DNA of 64,000 nt from Gemmobacter sp034519525 (GTDB taxonomy: Bacteria > Pseudomonadota > Alphaproteobacteria > Rhodobacterales > Rhodobacteraceae). Positions 8,574 to 17,693 of this stretch are shown here, one piece after another; within the stretch, counting starts at the first letter, position 1; every line of letters starts with the position of its first letter. The translations under genes and the position numbers were made by a program. Under the pieces are notes generated by a model. That model had not been told where the DNA came from and searched no databases. It worked only from the letters and a program-made list of their open reading frames with translations. The stretch is from positions 80,614-144,613 of the forward strand of contig JAXHOJ010000043.1 of assembly GCA_034519525.1 (NCBI GenBank), in the 5' to 3' direction.

Positions 8574-9395
8574 TCAGTGGTCTTGGGCTTCGCCCGTGGT
8601 GAATTCAAGTTTCAGCAGGCACAGCCCCAGCTGGCGGGTGTCATTGCCGCCACCCTCTTCCTGTGGGGACGCCGTGCGGGCGATGCGGAATTCCAGCATG
8701 AAGAAGGGCGAGGTATCCTGCGACAGATCCAGCTTGAAAAGGATCTTCGCATTGCGGCTGTCGGCCCCGGCGAACTGCACATCATAGTCCAGCGGCTTGC
8801 CATTGACCGAGACCAGCCCGGTCTCGGGCAGCACATCGCGGCGGATCACGGTGATTGCCGCCTCGACCTGGACCGTCCCATCAAAGAAGCGCGGCATCAT
8901 CAGCCCGCTGGTCAGCCCCTGGCCGTTCCAGCGCCAGTAGCTGCCATTCGCCTCTTCCACCGGATACCAGCCAAAGCCCAGGATGCTTTGATCGAGCGGC
9001 ATGGCATAGCGGTTGAAGCTGCGCAGCGCCACCGATTTGGCGGCATCGCCAAGGGCTGCATAATAGGCCTGCAGCGGATCGCGGTAATCCCAGTCACGGG
9101 TCAGCACCAGCTGGTCGCGGCCCAGCACCGCCGATTTCAGCGCAAAGATATCGGCCTGGGCGCGGGCCAGCTGCTTGACCAGCAGCTTCAGCAGCATCTG
9201 CTGCATGTCCCCATCGCCTGCGGCCGCCGTCAGGAAAGGGGCAAAAAGGTCTTCATAGCGTTGGGCAAGATGGGTCATCAGATATTCGCTTTCGGTCGTC
9301 GGGCGCTGCAGGTCGATCCAGGGGTCGGCGGCCGTGGCCAGCGCAGCGCTTGTCTCGATATCCTGGGCAATCTGGGTCCGGGGGTCTTCCGTCAT
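8574..9395 (-). CDS. Hypothetical protein of the polysaccharide cluster, beta-rich C-terminal half
   Basis: 273 residues; not recognised as a named family. Residues 1-90 look helical and may form a short coiled coil (MQQMLLKLLVKQLARAQADI). From about 130 it is beta-rich: ILGFGWYPVEEANGSYWRW, then a DGTVQVEAAITV strand pair and FFMLEFRIART, reminiscent of the sandwich modules attached to surface-glycan glycosyltransferases. No signal peptide or membrane segment. Start taken at the ATG at 9395 with GGAAGGA eight bases upstream; a GTG one codon earlier is also possible. Lies between two glycosyltransferase genes on the same strand, 10 bp before the next, so an accessory or glycan-binding role is inferred only from context. 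Confidence 0.6.
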   Translation of the reverse strand: MTEDPRTQIAQDIETSAALATAADPWIDLQRPTTESEYLMTHLAQRYEDLFAPFLTAAAGDGDMQQMLLKLLVKQLARAQADIFALKSAVLGRDQLVLTRDWDYRDPLQAYYAALGDAAKSVALRSFNRYAMPLDQSILGFGWYPVEEANGSYWRWNGQGLTSGLMMPRFFDGTVQVEAAITVIRRDVLPETGLVSVNGKPLDYDVQFAGADSRNAKILFKLDLSQDTSPFFMLEFRIARTASPQEEGGGNDTRQLGLCLLKLEFTTGEAQDH

Positions 9396-9409
9396 CACCG
9401 GCGTCCTTC

Positions 9410-10537
9410 CTATTTCAGCAATGCGGATGCGATATCCGTGTCGATCTGGTTGAAGTTCCAGAAGCTGCGCATCGAAATGCGCAATCTGTTGGGTTTCTGC
9501 GGCACGCGGATCTGATCAGCCGGGCTGACCGGCAGCAGCGGCTCCAGAAGATCGCGCCAGAAATCGGGGGCCAGATAGGCATCCTGGATGCCGATATAGC
9601 CTTCGACCGGATCTTCGGGCGTGATGCGGCGCTGGATCGGATCGCGCAGAAGAAAGCGGGTCGGCACCCCGAAATAGGGCGCTTCCACCCCCACTGAAGA
9701 GCTCATGGTGCCCAGCAGCCGGATTTCGGGCGCCGAAAGATAGCCATAGACATTGCCCGTCACCATGCGGATGTTCGGGATGCTGGCCTGGATCATCACC
9801 GTCGCCGGATTGGGGGCCAGGGGATGCTCCTTCACCAGCAGCTCGCTATGGTCGCGGGCGATGGCGGCGATCTGATCCAGATAATCCGAAGCCGAGATGA
9901 ATCGCCCATTCTCGATCTGCGACTGGTCATACCATGTCTGCATCACGAACAGCGCGCTGTCGGGTTTCAAGGTCTCGGTCAGGGCGCGGGCGGCGCTGGC
10001 GCGCTGCACCCCGGCCATGACGCGGATAAAATTCTCGTCGATCCGGTGGGCAAACAGTCTTTCCTGCAGCTCGAACACATTCGAACGCATCCCCAGAAAG
10101 ATGTCATCCAGAAAGCGCACCGGATGGATGGTGGCCGCCACGAAGGGAATATTGCGACGATTGCAGTAATGTTCCAGATAGGGCGGGATCTCGAACCCCA
10201 CCACCAGGCTGTCGGCAAAGAGATAATCCAGCATCGCCTCGAACCGGGCAGGCAGTTCCGCCATGCCATGCACCAGCGCCCAGCTGCGGATATCGGGCTT
10301 CAAGCCGAAGCTGTGGAACACCGATTTCACATCGGATGCCGTCAGCCGCCCGTCCTGGATGCCCGAGGCGCCCCAGGACACCACCTCCTGCGGCAGCCCC
10401 GTTGCCATGGCGACCTGCGTGGCCAACATGTTCTGCAGCCAGCGGATGTTGTTGTGCTGGGTCGGCCGGTCGCCCATGACATTGGGGCGCAGGAAATCGC
10501 CTGTGAAGACAACGCGCCTGATCTGCGAAATGGTCAT
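9410..10537 (-). CDS. Putative GT-B glycosyltransferase, capsule-synthesis-like
   Basis: 375 residues. I do not recognise a close family, but the C-terminal half has the layout of Capsule_synth-type GT-B proteins: a hydrophobic strand with a basic-His pair ELLVKEHPLAPNP near 235, then LGTMSSSVGVEAPYFGVPTR near 285, equivalent to the KHP and SSxGxEAxxxGxP signatures in KpsS/KpsC-like enzymes. The N-terminus starts VVFTGDFLRP, a Rossmann-like strand. Translationally coupled to the upstream gene: its ATG overlaps that gene's TGA by four bases. It could be a nucleotide-sugar transferase or a pyruvyl/surface-glycan enzyme; transferase is my best guess. Confidence 0.55.
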   Translation of the reverse strand: MTISQIRRVVFTGDFLRPNVMGDRPTQHNNIRWLQNMLATQVAMATGLPQEVVSWGASGIQDGRLTASDVKSVFHSFGLKPDIRSWALVHGMAELPARFEAMLDYLFADSLVVGFEIPPYLEHYCNRRNIPFVAATIHPVRFLDDIFLGMRSNVFELQERLFAHRIDENFIRVMAGVQRASAARALTETLKPDSALFVMQTWYDQSQIENGRFISASDYLDQIAAIARDHSELLVKEHPLAPNPATVMIQASIPNIRMVTGNVYGYLSAPEIRLLGTMSSSVGVEAPYFGVPTRFLLRDPIQRRITPEDPVEGYIGIQDAYLAPDFWRDLLEPLLPVSPADQIRVPQKPNRLRISMRSFWNFNQIDTDIASALLK

Positions 10538-11700
10538 CTTGCGGCCTCCACGGTTTGCCCGGGCGCGGGGCAGGTCTCCAGATAGGCGGCAAGGCTGCGG
10601 TAGGCCGTATCATCGCCGAATTCGGCGGCAATGCAGCGCGGTGCCAGGCCTGCCACCACACGGCGATCCCCGGCCGAGGCCGCGAAATGACGGATGGCCC
10701 CCAGAAAGGCCAGCCGGGTATTGGCCACCACAAGGCCCGCCCCGCGCGCCCCCTCCAGCCCGGCAGCGCCTTCGGCCGTCGTGACACAGGGCAGACCCGA
10801 AGCCAGCGCATCTATACATTTGATCTTCAGCCCGCCGCCCACGAAGACAGGGTTGATGGCGATATCGGCTGCATCCAGATAGGGCTGCAGATCATCGCGC
10901 TGGCCATGCAGCACAACGCCCTGTGGCACGCCGGGAAAGGCATCCGCCACATTGCCCACCACATCCAGCACAAAGCCTTCGGGCTGCAGCATCGGCCAGA
11001 CCTGATCCAGGAACCAGCGCAGGCCCGCGACATTGGGCGCGGTATTCGCACCGAGGAACAGAAGCCGCCCCGAAAACCCGGGACGCACCGCATGTGTCGG
11101 CAGCGACCGGACCGAATGAGGGGCATAAATCACCGGCTTCGGGCCGATCATGCCCTGCAGGTGATCCACATCGGCACGGCTGATCGCCAGAACCCGGTCG
11201 AACCGGCGCAAAAGCGCGGTTTCCAGCGCCGCCGACATCTCGATGCTGGCCACCTGCCCGGCCCGGCGCAGGCTGATGGTGCGGGCCGACATCACATCAT
11301 GCATGTCCAGAATGGTCGGGATGCTGGGCGGGCAGCCATCCAGCAGATAGGCCATGCGCACATATTCGAAGATCATCGCATGAACGGTATTTTCCGCCAG
11401 AAAGCCCATCAGCGACGAGACGAAATCTTCGGGCGCGCGATCCCGGAAGAATTCCATCTGGCTCATGACCCGGCGGAACGGCAACCTGCGGCCAGAATAT
11501 TCCTTGTACCCCACGATGCGGACATTTCGCAGGCCAATCGCCGCCAGATCCGCCTGCACCGTGGCGGGAACAGATTTGAAAAAGAAGACACAGACCTCGT
11601 GATGCTGGGCCAGATGGCGCACAAGGCCCTGGATGCGCATATGGCTACCAATGGTATTCTGCCAGAATGCGATATCCGTCACGAGCAGGATTGTCTTCAT
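10534..11700 (-). CDS. Glycosyltransferase family 4-like (GT-B)
   Basis: 388 residues. N-terminal Rossmann half with the glycine/His entry TIGSHMRIQGLVRHLA; LDMHDVMSAR and VLAISRADVDHL in the middle; C-terminal donor-binding half with RLLFLGANTAPNVAGLRWFL, then GGGLKIKCIDALASGLPCVT near 300, the region that carries the nucleotide-sugar contacts in GT1/GT4 enzymes (Glycos_transf_1, here the Glyco_trans_1_4 form). Cytosolic, no membrane segment. First gene of a minus-strand block downstream of manC; a strong hairpin separates the two. Donor sugar cannot be told; mannose is reasonable given manC next door. Confidence 0.85.
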   Translation of the reverse strand: MKTILLVTDIAFWQNTIGSHMRIQGLVRHLAQHHEVCVFFFKSVPATVQADLAAIGLRNVRIVGYKEYSGRRLPFRRVMSQMEFFRDRAPEDFVSSLMGFLAENTVHAMIFEYVRMAYLLDGCPPSIPTILDMHDVMSARTISLRRAGQVASIEMSAALETALLRRFDRVLAISRADVDHLQGMIGPKPVIYAPHSVRSLPTHAVRPGFSGRLLFLGANTAPNVAGLRWFLDQVWPMLQPEGFVLDVVGNVADAFPGVPQGVVLHGQRDDLQPYLDAADIAINPVFVGGGLKIKCIDALASGLPCVTTAEGAAGLEGARGAGLVVANTRLAFLGAIRHFAASAGDRRVVAGLAPRCIAAEFGDDTAYRSLAAYLETCPAPGQTVEAAR

Positions 11701-11775
11701 ACGTCCGTCTTTCAGGCTTTGTTCAGGAAAAATGACTGAAACCTACACATCATCTGCAACTGGTAGGCCCCGCAG

Positions 11776-11807
11776 GCCGGACCCATCCCCAAAGGGGCGG
11801 GTCCGGC
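11776..11807 (-). terminator. Hairpin terminator downstream of manC
   Basis: Nine-bp stem GCCGGACCC / GGGTCCGGC enclosing a second CCCC-AAA-GGGG stem, eight bases past the manC stop. Very stable, but no clear U tract follows on the minus strand. Confidence 0.65.
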
Positions 11808-11814
11808 GCGGAAA

Positions 11815-13302
11815 TCAGCCTTTTGCGCCCTGACCGCGGGCATAGATATCTTCATAGCGGATGATGTCATCCTCGCCCAGATAGCTGCCGGTCTGCACTT
11901 CGATCAGCACCATCGGCACCTTGCCCGGGTTTTCCATCCGGTGGACGGCGCCCAGCGGGATGTAGACCGACTGGTTCTCGCTCACCAGTTTCACCATGTC
12001 ATCCACGGTGACGCGGGCGGTGCCTTCGACCACGATCCAGTGTTCGGACCGGTGATGGTGGCTTTGCAGGCTGAGCGCGGCCCCCGGATGCACCACGATC
12101 CGCTTCACCTGGAAGCGGCCGCCGACGATCAGGCTTTCGTACCAGCCCCAGGGGCGATAGTCGCGCGGCAGGGTCTGCGCCTGCGACGCGCCCTTGGCCT
12201 TCAGCACCTCGACCGCCTTCTTCACATCCTGCGCCCGGTCCATCGAGGCGACCAGCACCGCATCGGGCATGGCGATGGCGATAATGTTGTCGAGCCCGAT
12301 CCCCACCAGCTCCTGCGCCGGATTTTCCGACCGCAGCAGGCTGTTGGTGCAGCCGATCGAGGTGGCATGATCGGAGACCGCCACCCCCGACACATCCTGC
12401 GGCATGGCGCGCCATACGGCATCCCAGCCGCCCAGATCCGACCATTCGCCGGTAAAGGGCACGACCGACAGATTGTCGGCCTTTTCCATCACGGCATAAT
12501 CGATCGAAATGTCGCGCACATCCTGCCAGGGCTCGGCGGCCAGACGCAGAAAGCCCAGATCGGTGCGGCCCTGGGCCACGGCTGCCGCCACCGGCGCCAG
12601 CAGATCCGGCGCATGGCTGCGGAAGGCCGCCAGCAGATCCCCGACGCGGAACAGGAAGATGCCCGCATTCCACAGGTAATTGCCGGCCGCCAGCATCCCG
12701 GCGGCCTTTTCGGCATCCGGCTTTTCGACGAAACAGGCCAGCGGCAGCGGCGCGCCGGTGGCATCGGGCTGGCCTGCCAGCTCCAGATAGCCATAGCCGG
12801 TTTCCGGCCGGTCCGGCGTGATGCCGAAGGTCACCAGACGCCCATCCGCCAGCAGCGGCAGACCACGTGCCACCGCATCCTTGAACACGGCATGATCGGG
12901 GATGACATGATCCGACGGCGCCACCAGCATGATGGCCTCGGGGTCGTGTTCGGCCAGCCAGGTGGCCACGGCCAGGATCGCAGCCGCCGTATTGCGGCCT
13001 TCGGGTTCGATCAGCACGGGGCCGGGGTCGATGCCGATCTCGGACAGCTGTTCCGTCACGATGAAGCGGAAATCACCATTGGTCACCACCACGGGGGCGG
13101 AAAATTCGAAATCGCCATGACGCCCTGAAAGCCGCTCGGCCGAAGCCTGGAACAGCGTCTGGGTGCCTGCCAGCCGGGAAAACTGCTTGGGATAGGATTT
13201 GCGCGACAGAGGCCAGAGTCTGGTGCCTGAGCCACCGCAAAGAAGGACGGGTGTAACTTTCAAAGGATGTGGTCCTGATCGTGCTTGAAACTTCGTGGAC
13301 AC
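11815..13302 (-). CDS. manC: Mannose-1-phosphate guanylyltransferase / mannose-6-phosphate isomerase
   Basis: Bifunctional type II enzyme making GDP-mannose from mannose 1-phosphate and GTP, and interconverting fructose and mannose 6-phosphate. About 495 residues, normal. Nucleotidyltransferase motif LLCGGSGTRLWPLSRKSYPK at residues 20-39, the CFVEKPDAEKA motif near 190, and a C-terminal type II isomerase cupin with RPWGWYESL, VHPGAALSLQSHHHRSEHW and VVEGTARV. Start ambiguous: GTG at 13302, or TTG at 13263 with AGGA nine bases upstream, which would give the compact LKVTPVLLCGG N-terminus. A promoter-like pair lies upstream. Works with the phosphomutase cut by the left edge. Confidence 0.95.
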   Translation of the reverse strand: MSTKFQARSGPHPLKVTPVLLCGGSGTRLWPLSRKSYPKQFSRLAGTQTLFQASAERLSGRHGDFEFSAPVVVTNGDFRFIVTEQLSEIGIDPGPVLIEPEGRNTAAAILAVATWLAEHDPEAIMLVAPSDHVIPDHAVFKDAVARGLPLLADGRLVTFGITPDRPETGYGYLELAGQPDATGAPLPLACFVEKPDAEKAAGMLAAGNYLWNAGIFLFRVGDLLAAFRSHAPDLLAPVAAAVAQGRTDLGFLRLAAEPWQDVRDISIDYAVMEKADNLSVVPFTGEWSDLGGWDAVWRAMPQDVSGVAVSDHATSIGCTNSLLRSENPAQELVGIGLDNIIAIAMPDAVLVASMDRAQDVKKAVEVLKAKGASQAQTLPRDYRPWGWYESLIVGGRFQVKRIVVHPGAALSLQSHHHRSEHWIVVEGTARVTVDDMVKLVSENQSVYIPLGAVHRMENPGKVPMVLIEVQTGSYLGEDDIIRYEDIYARGQGAKG

Positions 13303-13324
13303 AGCCGTGTCACCAACGCCGCGA

Positions 13325-13352
13325 CTAATACATACCCCCCGTAACGGTTCAA
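13325..13352 (-). promoter_or_regulatory. Putative manC promoter
   Basis: On the minus strand TTGAAC (-35-like) and TATTAG (-10-like) are 16 bp apart, in an AT-richer gap, about 22 bp upstream of the GTG start. A direct repeat AACGGTTC occurs at 13343-13350 and 13373-13380, overlapping the -35 side, and could be an operator (inference). Confidence 0.35.
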
Positions 13353-13389
13353 CAACGAAAACATGCAGCCAAAACGGTTCGGCAGGCGA

Positions 13390-15198
13390 TCAGCTGCAAT
13401 CCGCCTCAATAATCAGCGTGAACCTGGCAGATTCGCTCGACTTATATGCAGTTGCCACGATTATTCGCACAAACTCATCCCTGTCTGCCTCGGGAAGCAG
13501 CGGATGTTCGGCCTGACGCAGCAAGGTGAAACCGGCCTCGGCCAGCAGGGCCGCCGTGGTCCGCGCCAGGCCCGCCCCGGTATCCAGCCGCTGGGCCAGC
13601 GAGGTGGGCACCCCGCGCGCAGGCGCCGGATCGGTTTCGGTGGACACCAGCGCCAGCGACAGCAGATCGCCGGTTTCCATCTGCACCAGCGCATCGCGCA
13701 ACAGGCCGATGATCCCCCCCACCGCCATGGATTCAACCGTCAGCGCGGCAAACAGCTGGCGCGCGCTGGCGGTTTCTGCGGGCATCGCGGCCAAAGCCGA
13801 CAGATCATAGGCCCCGGGCAGCACCTGCGGCCGGGCGGGCAGGCCCGCAAGGCTGGCCCGCTCGGCCTGCAGCACCGCCAGAACCTGCTGCGGCAGATCG
13901 CGTCCGGCCACCTGCCCCGGCAGGGGGGCGGGCGGCTGCGACAGCAGCAGCACCGGCGCGGGCCGCAGCGGGGCGGGGGCCGGGCCTGCATAGGCCGCCT
14001 CGATCACCTCGCGGTAGCGGGCCACCACGCGGTCCAGCCCCATTTCCTGTTCGGCATAGGCCCGGGCGGCAGCCGATTTCGCGGCCCGCCCCAGATTGTC
14101 CATCAGGGCGATCCGCATCACGAATTTCAGCGCATCCAGCACATCGGCGCCGGGCGGCACCCGGTAGGTGACGGTTTCGGGCAATTCGGCATACCAGCCG
14201 TGATCGGTGACGACACAGGGCAGGCCATGGGCCAGCGCCCGGCAGACCGTGCCCGAGGTTTCGCCCGAAGTGGGATAGCGCAGGTTCACCAGCACATCGC
14301 CCGCCGCCAGCACCCCGTCGAAATCAGCCTCGTCGAGGTAATCGAGGAAGATCACCCGATGTTCCAGGCCCAGCTTGCGGCAGGTCTCCAGCACCGCCGG
14401 ATCGCGGTTCTCGCCGCCGATGACATAGCGCCAGTCGCCCATTTCGGCGGGCAGTTCGGCCATGGCCTGCAGCGCCAGCGCAATCTGCTTGTTGGGGATG
14501 ACGAAGCCCAGGCTCACGAAAACCGTGGTCTGGTCGGTCACGCCGAAGCTCTGCCGCCAGCGGCGGCGGGTGCGGGCATGGCGGTCGGCCGGCGGGATTT
14601 CGGCGAAATGCGGAATGACGGTCACCGGCGCCGTCACCCCGGCCACCTGCGCCAGCACATGGCCGTAATGCGAATGGGTGATCATCGCCCGTGCGGTATG
14701 GCGGAAGAAGGGCAGGCAGTTCAGCTCGCTGTAGATGGATTGCAGCGGGCGGCCGCGCAGCAGCTTGGCCTCGGCCAGTTCGGCGGCCTGGCCGCCATGC
14801 AGCAGCCGCACCATATCGACCAGATGCCGCCCGTCGCCCAGCGATTGCTGCGCCCAGCGGCCCATCATGTAATGCAGCGTCAGATCATGCAGCACCACCA
14901 CGCCCGGTTCGCGCGACAGCACATCAAGGATCGGCACGTGATCGTCATTATTGCCGATATGCGACAGATGCCGTTCCCCCGCCAGCCGGTCGGCGATGCG
15001 GTGATATTCCTCGAAAGAGATCACCCGCGCGATATCGTGGAAGAACGGGTCCACCGCCTCGGGGGCGGCCACCACGCAGATCAGCTCGTACTGCGGGGCC
15101 AGCCGTTCCAGAATGGCGGCGGCGTAATCGGCAATGCCGTTGCGCTGCGGCGGCAGCGGACAGATATGCACCAGCGGGGGGCGGGTTTGCGGCATCAT
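13390..15198 (-). CDS. Glycosyltransferase family 4 protein with long C-terminal extension
   Basis: 602 residues. A GT-B enzyme: N-terminal PLPPQRNGIADYAAAILERL (typical start of GT4), VVVLHDLTLHYMM near 100; C-terminal donor domain with VFVSLGFVIPNKQ, YVIGGENRDP, then VNLRYPTSGETSGTVCRALA near 300, holding the conserved E-x7-E-like element. Residues about 405-602 form an Ala/Pro-rich extension of unknown function, ending in a segment EAGFTLLRQAEHPLLPEADR that looks like a methyltransferase-type tail; I cannot assign it. Its ATG overlaps the stop of the upstream glycosyltransferase by four bases, so the two are coupled. Likely cytosolic chain assembly. Confidence 0.85.
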   Translation of the reverse strand: MMPQTRPPLVHICPLPPQRNGIADYAAAILERLAPQYELICVVAAPEAVDPFFHDIARVISFEEYHRIADRLAGERHLSHIGNNDDHVPILDVLSREPGVVVLHDLTLHYMMGRWAQQSLGDGRHLVDMVRLLHGGQAAELAEAKLLRGRPLQSIYSELNCLPFFRHTARAMITHSHYGHVLAQVAGVTAPVTVIPHFAEIPPADRHARTRRRWRQSFGVTDQTTVFVSLGFVIPNKQIALALQAMAELPAEMGDWRYVIGGENRDPAVLETCRKLGLEHRVIFLDYLDEADFDGVLAAGDVLVNLRYPTSGETSGTVCRALAHGLPCVVTDHGWYAELPETVTYRVPPGADVLDALKFVMRIALMDNLGRAAKSAAARAYAEQEMGLDRVVARYREVIEAAYAGPAPAPLRPAPVLLLSQPPAPLPGQVAGRDLPQQVLAVLQAERASLAGLPARPQVLPGAYDLSALAAMPAETASARQLFAALTVESMAVGGIIGLLRDALVQMETGDLLSLALVSTETDPAPARGVPTSLAQRLDTGAGLARTTAALLAEAGFTLLRQAEHPLLPEADRDEFVRIIVATAYKSSESARFTLIIEADCS

Positions 15199-16370
15199 GC
15201 GCGAAGGGCTCCGGTACGGCTGCGGTCGGCACGATAGCCCGCGCGCTGGCGGCAGACCCTGTCCAGCAGCGCGTCGAAACTGCCGACATGCTTGCGGCGG
15301 TAATCAAGATAGGTGTTGCGCGCCCAGGCCGTGGCCGCCTGCAGATCGGGGGCCGCGGCCAGCGCCTGCGACATTTCCTGGGTCATGCTGGCGACATCGG
15401 GCATCACATAGGGCGCGGCCACGCCCGAAATGCCCAGCATCCCCGAAGCGGTGGCAAACAGCGGCCGCCCGTAGGACAGGGCCTCCACCGATTTGATCTT
15501 CAGCCCCGAACCGCCAATGTTCGGGTTCACCGAAAAATCGACGCCTTCATAGAAGCCCGTCACATCCGGCACGAAGCCATGCTTGATGACGAAAGGATAG
15601 CTGCCGCGGATCTCGCGGCAGATCGGGCCTGCCACATGCAGCTCCACCTGCGCCGACAGGAACGGATCCACCGCCCAGTGCCGGATCAGCGCCGCGATCG
15701 AGGCCTGGTTGGACGGGTTGCCGCTGGCCAGATAGCCCGCGCGCAGCTTGCCCTCGCGCCGGGTGCGGGCCGGCAGGAAGGCCGCCGGGGTGACATGGCC
15801 GATGGTGGTGACGGCGCGGGCGGTCAGGCTTTCGAACCAGGCCTGTTCCTCTTCCTGGATGGCGATCACCACATCCGCCCGGTCCAGGCACAAAGCCTCG
15901 CCCTCGGGGCGGGTGAAATACCACACCGGGGTGGTGCCCGCCTCATACAGCCGCTTGTGCCGGTCGCCAAAGGCGTCATGCGTGTCGATCACCCGCACCA
16001 CATCGGGCGGCAGGGCCTCGAAGGTGCGGCTGTACCAGGCATAGTTCACCAGACAGAGATCGTAAGACCAGACCCGGCTCAGATCGCGGATTTCGGCATC
16101 CAGCGCCGGATCATACCAGTCATCCGGCCCCCAGGCCTCGGCATGGCGCTGCGCGCGCTGGTGGCGATAGGGCACGCAGCGCAGCAGATCCCATTGCTGC
16201 TGCATCACCGCGCGTTCCTCGGCGCTTGGGCCGCCTTCCAGCTCGGACAGCAGAAAATGCACGGCATAGCCGCGCGCCTTCAGCATGGCGCCCATGGCCA
16301 TGATCCGGGCCCGGTTGCCCTGATCCAGCGGCCAGGACCGGACGGGCGAAACGATCAGCGCAAGCGGCAT
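15195..16370 (-). CDS. Glycosyltransferase (GT-B, Glyco_trans_1_4-like)
   Basis: 391 residues. VSPVRSWPLDQGNRARIMAM at the N-terminus is the acceptor-side glycine/Asn loop of this family; LVNYAWYSRTFEAL and VIDTHDAFGDRHKR follow; then IAIQEEEQAWF. The donor domain has AGYLASGNPSNQASI near 190 and NIGGSGLKIKSVEALSYGRP near 295, equivalent to the GGGLKIK region of the 10.5-11.7 kb enzyme, so the two are paralogous types. Cytosolic. Coupled by ATGA overlap to the next gene. Donor and acceptor unknown. Confidence 0.82.
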   Translation of the reverse strand: MPLALIVSPVRSWPLDQGNRARIMAMGAMLKARGYAVHFLLSELEGGPSAEERAVMQQQWDLLRCVPYRHQRAQRHAEAWGPDDWYDPALDAEIRDLSRVWSYDLCLVNYAWYSRTFEALPPDVVRVIDTHDAFGDRHKRLYEAGTTPVWYFTRPEGEALCLDRADVVIAIQEEEQAWFESLTARAVTTIGHVTPAAFLPARTRREGKLRAGYLASGNPSNQASIAALIRHWAVDPFLSAQVELHVAGPICREIRGSYPFVIKHGFVPDVTGFYEGVDFSVNPNIGGSGLKIKSVEALSYGRPLFATASGMLGISGVAAPYVMPDVASMTQEMSQALAAAPDLQAATAWARNTYLDYRRKHVGSFDALLDRVCRQRAGYRADRSRTGALRA

Positions 16371-16395
16371 TGCGGAAGCCTGTCAGGATAAAGGG

Positions 16396-17661
16396 TCAGG
16401 AGCCCGCCCCCCCGGCCACATCGCCGAGAGAGACGAACATGATACCAACGGCATGATCGCCGCGCCCGCTGGACCGGGCGCTGTCGGGCACGGCATTGGG
16501 CAGGCGCAGTTCTAGGATGTTGCGATCCCGGCGCAGCAGATCGGTCGGCACATCGGCGGTGATGTTCCAGCTTTCCGACGCCTTGTTCACATAGGGCAGG
16601 ATCTTCAGCGCCGTGCCGTTCAGCAGCACCTTCGCCCCGTCCAGCGCGCCATCGTGATGGCGGCGGATGCCCTGGATGCGCAGCTTCGGCGCCGTGGCGC
16701 GCAGGGCAGGCAGCAGGACACCGCTGATTGGCGCCACAAAGCGATAGGCCTTGCCGGTCGAGGTTGTTTCCGCGCCATGCACGCCATAGCCGGAAACCGG
16801 CCCGTCGAAGGGCAGGGTCATGGCCGCGGCAATGGTTTCCACCTCTTCGCGTTCCGGCAGGCTCAGCAGCTTGCGCATGGCGGCGATTTCGCGTTCGAAA
16901 TTGGCGCGCTGGTTCTGCGTCACCACGTCGATATGGCGGTAGAGCTCGGTCGCCAGCCCGTTGAAGGCATCGGCATAGCGTTCGCGCAGCTGGCGTTCTA
17001 CATCGGCCAGCCGTTCGATCACATCGCGCAGCACCGGCTGCGGATCGGCGCGCATGTCCAGCCGCATGTGCAGCGGATGCGCGGTCAGCGGCAGGCCCGA
17101 TCCGCGGTGGATCACCGACAGCCGGTGTTCGGTGCCGTCCAGCAGCCGGTCCGGCACTTCGAGGGCATAGATCGCAGAGCCATCGGCCATGGCATTTTCG
17201 AATTCGCTGATGGCAACCAGATCGCCCCAGTCGCGCAGTTCGAACACATGATCGGCCGCTGCCGCCCGCCCGGCCCCTGTCGCCCGCACCAGGATGCGGT
17301 TGTAGGACACTTTCTCGATCCGGGCAGAAAAGGCCATGACGCCGCGCCAGAGATCCTCGAACCCCTTCAGCTCCACGCCGCTGTCAAAGATCGTATCGGT
17401 TTCCGCCACCCGCGCCGCCAGGGTGCAGGGCAGCGTCACCTGCGGAAACTTGCCCAGCGGCACCGAAAACGGCAGCACGCCATCCTGCCCCGCCGCCATG
17501 CGCACCTTGGCCGAAGCCGCCAGGATGCCATGGGCGAAGACCTCGATCGTCAGTTCCGACAGGGCCGAAAGCGCCGGGTCCAGGGTGATTTCACCCGACA
17601 GGATGCCCCGTTCCAGACCTGTCAGCCGGCCCGCGGATTTGCGCTGCAATGCGTCGTCCAA
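16396..17661 (-). CDS. Hypothetical protein with central coiled coil, TTG start
   Basis: 421 residues; family not recognised. The best start is a TTG at 17661 because AAAGG stands eight bases upstream; no ATG or GTG is as well placed. N-terminal half beta-rich (LSELTIEVFAHGILAAS, HVFELRDWGDLVAISEF); residues about 215-275 helical and coiled-coil-like (RLADVERQLRERYADAF, NQRANFEREIAAMRKLL); C-terminal half beta-rich again (DGPVSGYGVHGAETTS, then DGAKVLLNGTALKILPY). No signal peptide. It sits between two glycosyltransferase genes and another unknown, so a structural or glycan-recognition role in polysaccharide assembly is possible but only contextual. Confidence 0.6.
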   Translation of the reverse strand: MDDALQRKSAGRLTGLERGILSGEITLDPALSALSELTIEVFAHGILAASAKVRMAAGQDGVLPFSVPLGKFPQVTLPCTLAARVAETDTIFDSGVELKGFEDLWRGVMAFSARIEKVSYNRILVRATGAGRAAAADHVFELRDWGDLVAISEFENAMADGSAIYALEVPDRLLDGTEHRLSVIHRGSGLPLTAHPLHMRLDMRADPQPVLRDVIERLADVERQLRERYADAFNGLATELYRHIDVVTQNQRANFEREIAAMRKLLSLPEREEVETIAAAMTLPFDGPVSGYGVHGAETTSTGKAYRFVAPISGVLLPALRATAPKLRIQGIRRHHDGALDGAKVLLNGTALKILPYVNKASESWNITADVPTDLLRRDRNILELRLPNAVPDSARSSGRGDHAVGIMFVSLGDVAGGAGS

Positions 17662-17693
17662 GGTAGATACCTTTCTTCTTGATGCGGGGGCGA

